A DNA stretch of 47,746 nucleotides from DASZYF01 sp035545535 (GTDB lineage Bacteria; Actinomycetota; Actinomycetes; Mycobacteriales; CAJCIY01): contig DASZYF010000198.1 in the NCBI GenBank assembly GCA_035545535.1, forward strand, positions 1 through 47,746, read 5' to 3'. The notes under the pieces are model-generated. The model was given only the letters and a program-made list of their open reading frames with translations. It had not been told where the DNA came from and did no database searches. The position numbers and the translations under genes were made by a program. Positions 34,281-40,922 of the stretch are shown here, one piece after another. Each line of letters starts with the position of its first letter. The stretch's first letter is position 1.

Positions 34281-35602
34281 GGCGCCGACCGTCTCCAGCC
34301 GACGAGCACGGTGAGGGCGCCGGCGACGACCAGCGCGGTGAGCGACGCCGACAGCCATGCCGGCGGTGCGGTGAAGCCGAGATCCGCTCGCCGGTGCAGC
34401 CACCAGGCGGACCAGCCGGTCCACTGCGCGATGTAGGTCGGCGCGACGAGCTCGTAGGCGGCGAAGCCGGCCGCCCACGGCACCAGCATGCGCAGCCGGC
34501 GCGGCGCCGCCTTCGACGTGTCCCACCCGCCGCGGCGCAGGACCCAGTAGTCGATGACGAACACGGCGGTGAGCGGCACGAACACCGCACCGATCAGGTA
34601 GAGGAACGATTCGTACTCCGCGTAGTCCGCACCGATCGCGAGACCCGTCGCGACCGTCCCGACCCCGAGCGCCAGCCAGCGCCGGTCCAGCGACGGCTGC
34701 GCGTTCTGCGTGGACACCGCCGTCGAGTACAGGTTCGCGAAGGCCTCGTCCAGCTCGTCGACGACGAGCACCGCGAGCGCCAGGCCCGCGGCGGGGAGCG
34801 CGACGAGCGCCGTGCTGCCATCGGTCGCGTTCGGGTACGCCGCCACCGCGAGCACGCCGAGGGTGAAGTACGCCGTGCACGCCGTGCCGAAGCCACCGAA
34901 CGCGCCGAGGCCGGCGGCCCGGCCGGACCGGGCGTGCCGCGTGTAGTCCGCGGCGAGCGGCACCCACGAGATCGGCAGCGCGATGACGAGGTCGAGGCTC
35001 GCCGCGAAGCCGTGCCACGAGCCGCGGGTGAACGCGGGCAGCGGGCGCGCCAGAACGCGCACGAACAGGTAGACGCTCGCCGCGACGACCAGCCACACCG
35101 CATAGCGACGGAGCACGCGCACGACGCCGAGCGGACGCAGCGCGAGACCGGTCGCGGCCGCGCCGGCGAGGACGACGAACACCCAGCGCGGCACGTGGGG
35201 CGCGAGCCCGTGCGCGGTCGTCGCGATGATGACGACCTCGACGACCGTCCAGCCGAGGCACTGGACCACGTTCAGAGCCGTCGGCAGCAGCGAGCCGCGC
35301 CAGCCGAACACGCCGCGCAGCAGCACCATCGCCGGCGCACCCGTGCGCGCACCGGGCACCGCGGCGAGCGCGAGCAGCGCGCTGCCGACGAACGAGCCGA
35401 CCACCACCGCGGTCAGCGCGGCGAGCAGTGACATCCCCGGCAGCAGCACGTAGCCCGCGGCCGCCGGCAGCGTGAGCGTGATGCCGAGGTTGGCCCACAA
35501 CCCGAGCTGGTCGGCGAGGCCGAGGGCCCGTGGCGGCTCCTCGAGCAGCGTGCGGGGCGCCTCGACGGGCGCCGCGCGGTCCGCGGCGACGGTGGCACTC
35601 AC
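34277..35602 (-). CDS. cytX: NCS1 nucleobase permease, CytX-like hydroxymethylpyrimidine transporter
   Basis: The 441-residue protein has about twelve membrane helices and NCS1 features: LGLWANLGITLTLPAAAG at the start, WTVVEVVIIATTA, and LPISWVPLAADYTR. NCS1 members move cytosine, purines, allantoin or thiamine precursors. The TPP riboswitch directly upstream points to uptake of the HMP pyrimidine moiety (CytX). I start it at GTG 35602. The longer frame's ATG 35650 lies inside the riboswitch 3' arm and has no Shine-Dalgarno site. An 8-codon mini-ORF (35599-35625) ends across this GTG, and the only good Shine-Dalgarno site belongs to it. Low intracellular TPP should turn expression on. Confidence 0.85.
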   Translation of the reverse strand: MSATVAADRAAPVEAPRTLLEEPPRALGLADQLGLWANLGITLTLPAAAGYVLLPGMSLLAALTAVVVGSFVGSALLALAAVPGARTGAPAMVLLRGVFGWRGSLLPTALNVVQCLGWTVVEVVIIATTAHGLAPHVPRWVFVVLAGAAATGLALRPLGVVRVLRRYAVWLVVAASVYLFVRVLARPLPAFTRGSWHGFAASLDLVIALPISWVPLAADYTRHARSGRAAGLGAFGGFGTACTAYFTLGVLAVAAYPNATDGSTALVALPAAGLALAVLVVDELDEAFANLYSTAVSTQNAQPSLDRRWLALGVGTVATGLAIGADYAEYESFLYLIGAVFVPLTAVFVIDYWVLRRGGWDTSKAAPRRLRMLVPWAAGFAAYELVAPTYIAQWTGWSAWWLHRRADLGFTAPPAWLSASLTALVVAGALTVLVGWRRSAP

Positions 35603-35625
35603 GGAGCACTCACGGCGGCACTCAC
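35599..35625 (-). CDS. Putative 8-codon leader mini-ORF in the TPP riboswitch expression platform
   Basis: A GTG at 35625 opens an 8-codon frame ending in TGA at 35599-35601, which overlaps the transporter GTG (35602) as GTGA. AGGGAG (complement of 35635-35640) sits 9 nt before this GTG and is part of the riboswitch 3' end. The sequence comprises GTGAGTGC repeats. Translation of the mini-ORF and reinitiation at the transporter start is inferred from the layout only. Confidence 0.4.
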   Translation of the reverse strand: MSAAVSAP

Positions 35626-35633
35626 GGCGGGCG

Positions 35634-35721
35634 ACTCCCTTCGCCGGCATGACCCGGATCAGGTGCTGGCGGTCGGCGCGCTGGCTCGCACCCTCTCAGC
35701 CCGGTCGGCCGGGCTCCCGCT
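35634..35721 (-). ncRNA. TPP riboswitch (THI element)
   Basis: Reading the minus strand, the conserved CTGAGAGGGTGC pyrimidine-sensing core and the ACCTGATCCGGGTCATGCC pyrophosphate-binding half are both present in the right order, with the 3' end GGCGAAGGGAG and a GC-rich P3 between. The element covers roughly 35634-35721. Its 3' strand contains the AGGGAG Shine-Dalgarno of the downstream mini-ORF, so ligand binding would occlude it and block translation, as usual in actinomycetes. Confidence 0.93.
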
Positions 35722-35758
35722 GTCTGGACCTCGAGGCTAGCGCCGGGTCCGGCCCGCG

Positions 35759-36637
35759 CTACTTCAGCAGGCGTGAGAGGCGACGGTCGGCCAGCGGCTT
35801 GCCGCCGGTCTGACACGTCGCGCAGTACTGCAGGCTCTTGTCGGCGAAGCTGACCTCCCGCACCGTGTCGCCGCAGCGCGGGCACGGCTTGCCCGTCTGC
35901 GCGTGCACGTTGAGGCCGGCCTTCTTCTCGGCCTTGAGCTCGCTCGCCGCCAGACCGCGGGCGCTCTCGACCGCCTGCCGCAGCGTGGTCACCAACGCCT
36001 CGTGCAGCGTCGCGACCTCCTCGGGCGTGAGGTTGCTCGCGGGCTTGAACGGCGACAGCTTCGCGGCCCACAGGATCTCGTCGCTGTAGGCGTTGCCGAC
36101 GCCGGCGAGGATCGACTGGTCGGTGAGCACGCCCTTGATCTGCGCGCGGCCCGCACCGTCGAGCAGGTGCTGCAGCACCTCGAGCGTCAGGTCGTCGGAC
36201 AGCGGGTCGATCCCGAGCCGCGCGACTCCGGGCACCTCGCTCGGGTCCTTCACCACGTACATCGCGAGCCGCTTCTGCGTCCCCGCCTCGGTCAGGTCGA
36301 AGCCGGGGCTCGTCGGCAGGTCAGGGTCGTCGAGGATCACGCGCAGCGCCAGCGGCCCCTTGCCCGGCTTCGGCGGCAGCGCCGGCTGGTCGTCCTTCCA
36401 GCGCAGCCAACCCGCGCGCGAGAGGTGGAAGACGAGGTGCAGCCCACCGATGGTCAGGTCGAGGAACTTGCCGTGCCGGCTGACCGCTTCGACCTCGAGG
36501 CCGGACAGGGCGTCGACCGGCGGGTCGTAGGTCTTCAGCACGCTGAACGCGGCCGGCCACACCTTCACGACCACGCGGCCGACCGCCCGCTCGTTGAGCA
36601 CGTCGGCGAGCGCGGCGACCTCGGGCAGCTCGGGCAC
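35759..36637 (-). CDS. Fpg/Nei-family DNA glycosylase-AP lyase
   Basis: A 292-residue base-excision repair enzyme. After the initiator Met it has PELPEV, with catalytic Pro at position 2 and Glu at 3. The helix-two-turn-helix region contains QSILAGVGNAYSDEIL, and the C-terminal zinc finger CPRCG then CATCQTGGKPLADR has four Cys in the normal spacing. It removes oxidised purines or pyrimidines and nicks the strand. The overall sequence is closer to the second Fpg-like paralogue of actinomycetes than to canonical MutM, so I leave the symbol empty. GTG 36637 is fixed by the PELPEV motif. It diverges from the desaturase gene, with 62 bp between starts. Confidence 0.94.
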   Translation of the reverse strand: MPELPEVAALADVLNERAVGRVVVKVWPAAFSVLKTYDPPVDALSGLEVEAVSRHGKFLDLTIGGLHLVFHLSRAGWLRWKDDQPALPPKPGKGPLALRVILDDPDLPTSPGFDLTEAGTQKRLAMYVVKDPSEVPGVARLGIDPLSDDLTLEVLQHLLDGAGRAQIKGVLTDQSILAGVGNAYSDEILWAAKLSPFKPASNLTPEEVATLHEALVTTLRQAVESARGLAASELKAEKKAGLNVHAQTGKPCPRCGDTVREVSFADKSLQYCATCQTGGKPLADRRLSRLLK

Positions 36638-36643
36638 ACCTCC

Positions 36644-36649
36644 ATCCTG
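36644..36649 (-). promoter_or_regulatory. -10-like hexamer CAGGAT for the Fpg-like gene
   Basis: CAGGAT on the minus strand (complement of 36644-36649) ends 6 nt before the GTG at 36637. GGAGGT lies right against the GTG, too close to act as a Shine-Dalgarno, supporting a leaderless start. Confidence 0.55.
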
Positions 36650-36686
36650 CCGCGCGGGGAGCAGTGACTCCGGACGCGGTCCAGGG

Positions 36687-36692
36687 CACACT
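36687..36692 (+). promoter_or_regulatory. -10-like hexamer CACACT for the desaturase
   Basis: CACACT ends 7 nt before the ATG at 36700. It is the third use of CACACT in this window. Confidence 0.55.
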
Positions 36693-36699
36693 GGGTGGC

Positions 36700-37704
36700 A
36701 TGACCACCGGGTCGGATCGGCCCGCTCGCAGGCTCCCGGCGCCGGCGTCAGATCGGCCCGTCCGCGCCGACGGTGACCCGCCGCGGGTCGATCGATCGCT
36801 GCGCGAGATCTCCACCGTCCGCTCGCTGGCCGCCCCGCTCGGAGACGTGGTCGTGATCGTCGCCGCCATCGCGGCCGCGATCGCACTGCACCGCTGGTAC
36901 GTCGATGTCGCGGCGGCCGTCGTCGTCGTGCGCAGCCAGCACGCGATCGCCGTCGTCATGCACGAAGGCGCGCACCGCACCCTGCTCGCGAACCGTCGCT
37001 GGAACGACATCGTCGGCCGCTGGCTCGGCTACGGCGTGGGCGTCTCGCTCGACACCTACCGCCGCGTGCACAACCGCCACCACCAGGCCGAGCTGTCCGC
37101 CGGCGACCCCGACCTGCCGCTGCTCACCGGCTACCCCGCGAAGGGCCGCCTGCAGCGCAAGGTGCTCCGCGACATCACGTTCCGCACGACCGCGCGCAAC
37201 GTCGCGTACCTGCTGCACGGCGCATCGCGCAACGTCTCCGCGGCCGCGACCGCGACCGCCGATCACGGACGTCCGGCCCGGGCTCCGGGAGCCCCGCGCA
37301 TCCCGCTGCTCGCCGGCATCGGCATCGCGCAGCTGGTGGTCCTCGGCATCTTCGTCGCGGTCGGGCACCCGTGGCGCTACGTCGAGCTGTGGCTGCTGCC
37401 CTACCTGCTGCTGCTCCCGCCGATCCTGCGGGTGCGCGCGGTCGCCGAGCACGGTGGCAAGGAGGCCAGCCCGGACCGCCGGCGTTCGAGCCGCACCACG
37501 CGCGCGCCGCTGTCGCCGCTCTCCTGGCTGCTCGCACCGCACCACGTCGGCCTGCACGTGGAGCACCACCTCGCGCCGTGGGTGCCGCACTACCGGCTGC
37601 CGGCCGTGCACCGGCAGCTCCGCACCGCGGGGTGGCTCACCGACACCGACGTGCACCGCGGGTACGTGCCGCTGTTCCGCTGGCTGACCACAGATCCGGT
37701 CTGA
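36700..37704 (+). CDS. Fatty acid desaturase-like membrane di-iron protein
   Basis: The 334-residue membrane enzyme has three histidine boxes in the usual order: HEGAHR near residue 88, HNRHH near 124, and HVEHH near 287, all needed to bind the di-iron centre. Four hydrophobic helices flank them. It should oxidise a membrane lipid acyl chain or related substrate. Carotenoid or aldehyde-type hydroxylases share this fold, so the exact reaction is open. ATG 36700 fits the -10-like hexamer; the longer frame's extra 12 residues are not needed. An acylase gene follows 28 bp later with its own -10 box. Confidence 0.88.
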   Translation: MTTGSDRPARRLPAPASDRPVRADGDPPRVDRSLREISTVRSLAAPLGDVVVIVAAIAAAIALHRWYVDVAAAVVVVRSQHAIAVVMHEGAHRTLLANRRWNDIVGRWLGYGVGVSLDTYRRVHNRHHQAELSAGDPDLPLLTGYPAKGRLQRKVLRDITFRTTARNVAYLLHGASRNVSAAATATADHGRPARAPGAPRIPLLAGIGIAQLVVLGIFVAVGHPWRYVELWLLPYLLLLPPILRVRAVAEHGGKEASPDRRRSSRTTRAPLSPLSWLLAPHHVGLHVEHHLAPWVPHYRLPAVHRQLRTAGWLTDTDVHRGYVPLFRWLTTDPV

Positions 37705-37720
37705 AGGACCCGCTCGCCTC

Positions 37721-37726
37721 TAGCCT
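37721..37726 (+). promoter_or_regulatory. -10 box TAGCCT for leaderless penicillin acylase gene
   Basis: TAGCCT ends 6 nt before the GTG at 37733, matching TANNNT and the serS promoter. Confidence 0.65.
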
Positions 37727-37732
37727 CGCGAG

Positions 37733-40603
37733 GTGCGCGACATCGTTGACGCCTCCGGCGCCGGGGGAAGAGCATCCCTTCGCCTTTGGCCACGTTCACT
37801 GGCAGTCGCGTCGCTCTCGCTCCTGCTCCTCGCGGCGGGTGCGCCGGCGCTGGCCGCGCCGCCCGGCGGCTCGGACGGGCCGACGCAGACCGGCGACCGG
37901 CTGCGCGCGAGCAACGTCGTTCCGCCGGGCGAGAGCGGCTTCCTCTCGACGGCGCAGTTCGCCGCCACCACGGCCGGCACGCCCGGCGCGTCCTACGGCC
38001 CGCACGTGCAGGACCAGCTCGGCCTCTACACGTCGTGGCAGTACAAGCCGTTCCAGATGGAGGCGCCGGTCGGGGCCCGACCGGAGAGCAGCCCCGGCAC
38101 GCCGCCGCCCGGCGACGACCACGTGAAGATCCAGCGCGACTCGTGGGGCGTGCCGCTCATCACGGCCGACACCGACGCGGACGCGGCGTACGGCATCGGC
38201 TACGCGATGGCGCAGGACCGGCTGTTCCAGCTCGAGGCGTTCCGCCACGTGGGGCACGGCACGCTCGCGGCGCTCGTCGGCCCGAGCGGCATCGTCATGG
38301 ACGAGGACGTGCGCCGCCTGTCCGAAGGCTCCGCCGCGCTGATGCAGGAGTTCTCCGCGCTGCCCGCGGCGACGCGGCTGCGCATCCAGCGGTTCAGCGA
38401 CGGCATCAACGCGCGCATCGCCGAGGTGAACGGCTCCCCGAGCGAGATCCCCGCCGAGTTCCTGCTGCTCGGCGACGTGCACCTGCCGAACGTCCTCATC
38501 GCCCCGTGGACGCTGTCCGACACGCTCGGCTTCGGTGAGTACGCGGCCCGCTACTTCGGCGAGTTCGGCCACGACGAGCTCGACGCGATGCAGATCTACC
38601 TGCGCATGGTCGGCAAGGTCGGCCAGCCGGCGGCGGAGAAGGCGTTCGAGGCGCTCGAGCCGCTCGACGACCCGCACGCGCCGACGTCGATCGCCAAGGC
38701 GGACGGCACGTTCCCGCGGCACCGCGGCACGGCGATCAGCACGACGTTCAAGGGATCGGCGTACGCGAACCACGACCCGGCCGTGCTGCCATCGCTCGCC
38801 GATGCGACAGCCGCCGCGCACGCGGTGAACGCCGAGCAGTCCGCCGTGCAGGACGCGCAGCGCCTGCTCGCGCTCCCCCGGCTCGGCAGCAACTCGGTCG
38901 TCGTCAGCGGCAAGCTCACGAAGGACGGCCACCCGATGCTGTACGGCGGGCCGCAGACCGGCTGGAGCATCCCCGGCTACTTCTGGGAAGCCGAGGTGCA
39001 CGCGCCCGGGCGCGACCAGCGCGGCGTGATGGTGCCCGGCATCCCGCTGTTCGTCATCGGCCGCAACGCGACCGCCGCGTGGACCGTGACCAGCGCCCTC
39101 GACGCGAACGCCGACACGTTCATCGAGCAGCTCGACCCCACGGACTCCACCTACGTGCACGACGGCCAGACCCTCCCGGTGGAGAAGCACACCGAGGTCA
39201 TCCAGTGCAGCACCGCCGCGCTCATCTCCGGCCTGCCCGGCATCACCGGCGGATCGGTGCCGCAGACCTGCCCGACGCAACCGACGACGATCACCGTCTA
39301 CCGCACCATCCACGGACCGGCCATCGCCGACCCCACCGCCGACCACCAGCTGTTCGTGCGCGACAGTGCGGTCGACCATCACCTGCTGCAGTCGATCGTC
39401 GCGTGGGACCAGGCCGGCCTGCAGACGACACCGGCCTCGTTCGCGAAGGCGATCTCGCAGATGACGGTCGGCTTCAACATGAGCTACGTCGATGCGTCCG
39501 GCCACATCGGCTACTGGCACGTCGGTCGCTACCCGATCCGGGCGAAGAACGCGGACGAGACGCTGCCGATGCCCGGCACCGGCGCGTACGACTGGCAGGG
39601 CTTCGAGAAGTTCGGCGACCAGCCGCACGTCGTCGATCCGAAGGCCGGCTTCGTCGCCAACTGGAACAACAAGCCGGCGGTCGGCTGGTACTCGAAGGAG
39701 CAGCTCGGCGTCGAGGTCGGCGGCCGGTGGGGCGACTCGTGGGAGGTCGTGCCGCTGCAGGACGACATCAAGAAGCGGGTGCCGCTCGACTTCGTCTCGC
39801 TCGGCCAGGTGCCGCGCGACGTCGCCTACACCGACGACGCCGCGCGCCTGTTCAAGCCGACGCTCATCCAGGCGCTGTCCGGCACCGCCGACCCGCGGCT
39901 CGCGACCGTGCGCACCGCGCTCATCCACTGGAACGGCGAGCGCGACGTCCGCGCCCCCGGCAGCACGACCAAGTACGGCACGCCGGCCGTCGTGTTCTTC
40001 GACCGGTTCGTCGAGCACCTCATGGTCGATGCGCTCGCGCCGCTGATCGGCGCGGATGCCGCGCAGCACGAGCTCGTGCGCGACTGCACGACGCCGCCGT
40101 GCCACCTCGTGAGCGTCGACAACGAGGACGCCGCGACCTACAAGTTCGAGCTGCCGATCGAGCAGTCGGTGCTCGCCTCGCTGAACAAGCACCCCGGCCC
40201 GTACGACTACCTCAAGGCCATCGGCGGCCCGAAGGCCGCGTTCGCGCGGGCGGCCACCGAGGCGGCCGACGAGATCACCGCAGCGCAGGGCAGCGACGCC
40301 GCCGCGTGGGACGAGCCGGTCGAGACCGGGGAGTGGGTCCCGCAGGGCGCGCTGTCCGTGCCGGCGCTCAACCCGCTGCCGAACCGCGGCAGCTACGGGC
40401 AGGTCATCGAGGCACTGGCCCCGGTCAAGCAGCCGACGGGCAAGCCGGTGACATCACCGACCACGCCGCACCCGCCGCACGGATCGCTCGCGGCGACCGG
40501 TGCGACGGGTGCGCTCGGGTGGTTCGCGCTCGCCCTGGTCGGCGGCGCGATGTGGGTTCGACGCCTCAGCTCAGGCCGACGGCAACACCGACGCCTGCGC
40601 TGA
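37733..40603 (+). CDS. Secreted penicillin acylase-family protein with LAATG sortase signal
   Basis: A 956-residue Ntn-hydrolase precursor. A signal peptide covers about 1-42 (RSLAVASLSLLLLAAG core, ending ALA-A). The alpha region is about 125-300, with VKIQRDSWGVPLITA and YGIGYAMAQDRLFQLEAFR. Autocatalytic cleavage should expose S386 (LPRLGSNSVVVSG), the N-terminal nucleophile of the beta chain. Family enzymes hydrolyse amide side chains of beta-lactams, or N-acyl homoserine lactones and lipopeptides. The end is LAATG (919-923), a hydrophobic helix and RRQHRRLR, a sorting signal of the class E (LAXTG) type, so the protein is probably wall-anchored. Its 3' end overlaps a convergent micro-ORF by 38 bp. 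Confidence 0.92.
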   Translation: MRDIVDASGAGGRASLRLWPRSLAVASLSLLLLAAGAPALAAPPGGSDGPTQTGDRLRASNVVPPGESGFLSTAQFAATTAGTPGASYGPHVQDQLGLYTSWQYKPFQMEAPVGARPESSPGTPPPGDDHVKIQRDSWGVPLITADTDADAAYGIGYAMAQDRLFQLEAFRHVGHGTLAALVGPSGIVMDEDVRRLSEGSAALMQEFSALPAATRLRIQRFSDGINARIAEVNGSPSEIPAEFLLLGDVHLPNVLIAPWTLSDTLGFGEYAARYFGEFGHDELDAMQIYLRMVGKVGQPAAEKAFEALEPLDDPHAPTSIAKADGTFPRHRGTAISTTFKGSAYANHDPAVLPSLADATAAAHAVNAEQSAVQDAQRLLALPRLGSNSVVVSGKLTKDGHPMLYGGPQTGWSIPGYFWEAEVHAPGRDQRGVMVPGIPLFVIGRNATAAWTVTSALDANADTFIEQLDPTDSTYVHDGQTLPVEKHTEVIQCSTAALISGLPGITGGSVPQTCPTQPTTITVYRTIHGPAIADPTADHQLFVRDSAVDHHLLQSIVAWDQAGLQTTPASFAKAISQMTVGFNMSYVDASGHIGYWHVGRYPIRAKNADETLPMPGTGAYDWQGFEKFGDQPHVVDPKAGFVANWNNKPAVGWYSKEQLGVEVGGRWGDSWEVVPLQDDIKKRVPLDFVSLGQVPRDVAYTDDAARLFKPTLIQALSGTADPRLATVRTALIHWNGERDVRAPGSTTKYGTPAVVFFDRFVEHLMVDALAPLIGADAAQHELVRDCTTPPCHLVSVDNEDAATYKFELPIEQSVLASLNKHPGPYDYLKAIGGPKAAFARAATEAADEITAAQGSDAAAWDEPVETGEWVPQGALSVPALNPLPNRGSYGQVIEALAPVKQPTGKPVTSPTTPHPPHGSLAATGATGALGWFALALVGGAMWVRRLSSGRRQHRRLR

Positions 40604-40706
40604 CCGTCGCGACGAACGCGACGATCAGGCGCAGCCACAGGCCGATGTCGACACCGGACAGGAACGGGGCGTTCGACGGCAGGCCGTCCATCGCCTCGAA
40701 GTCCAT
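40566..40706 (-). CDS. Putative 46-residue single-helix membrane micro-protein
   Basis: The frame of 46 codons plus stop has ATG at 40706 and a strong GGAGG 6 nt upstream, in a window where Shine-Dalgarno sites are rare. The product has an acidic N-terminus (MDFEAMDGLPS) and one hydrophobic helix (LWLRLIVAFVATVSAGVGVA). Codon use is GC3-rich like real genes here. It overlaps the convergent acylase 3' end by 38 bp. No family is recognised. Confidence 0.5.
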   Translation of the reverse strand: MDFEAMDGLPSNAPFLSGVDIGLWLRLIVAFVATVSAGVGVAVGLS

Positions 40707-40728
40707 CAGGGTCCTCCAACGTCATGGG

Positions 40729-40744
40729 GTGCCGGGTTCGGCAC
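40729..40744 (+). terminator. Weak stem-loop after the acylase region
   Basis: GTGCCG and CGGCAC pair perfectly around a GGTT loop, followed by TCCTTC on the plus strand. It could end plus-strand transcription from the acylase gene. The stem is short. Confidence 0.35.
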
Positions 40745-40812
40745 TCCTTCGATCTTCGTCAGGTAGGACGCCCGGGCACACGTCTTTGTCGCCTGCTGAA
40801 CACGTGAGGTCC

Positions 40813-40825
40813 GTCACGTCGTGAC
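40813..40825. promoter_or_regulatory. Perfect 13-bp palindrome GTCACG-T-CGTGAC
   Basis: Six-base arms with a one-base centre lie 98 bp before the K+ channel start in a 320-bp gene-poor stretch (40604-40922). It could be an operator for a dimeric regulator. No regulator is identified. Confidence 0.35.
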
Positions 40826-40862
40826 ACCCGCACCACGTGCGACACACGACGCGAGCACGATG

Positions 40863-40920
40863 CACGGGTGGACGCGCGGGTGGACGCACGGGTGAACGCA
40901 GGGTGGACGCACGGATGACG
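40863..40920. repeat. Five tandem 11-12-bp units directly upstream of the K+ channel gene
   Basis: Units at 40863-40874, 40875-40886, 40887-40898, 40899-40909 and 40910-40920 share the core CGGGTGGACG with small changes. They end 2 bp before the GTG at 40923, in the position of the 5' leader or promoter. The remainder of 40604-40922 holds the micro-ORF, a weak stem-loop and a palindrome; nothing else is visible. Confidence 0.8.
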
Positions 40921-40922
40921 AC

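Noticed and set aside
35650..35650. ATG 35650 as transporter start
   Set aside because: It lies inside the TPP riboswitch 3' half, has no Shine-Dalgarno site, and adds an Arg/Cys-rich extension unlike the family.
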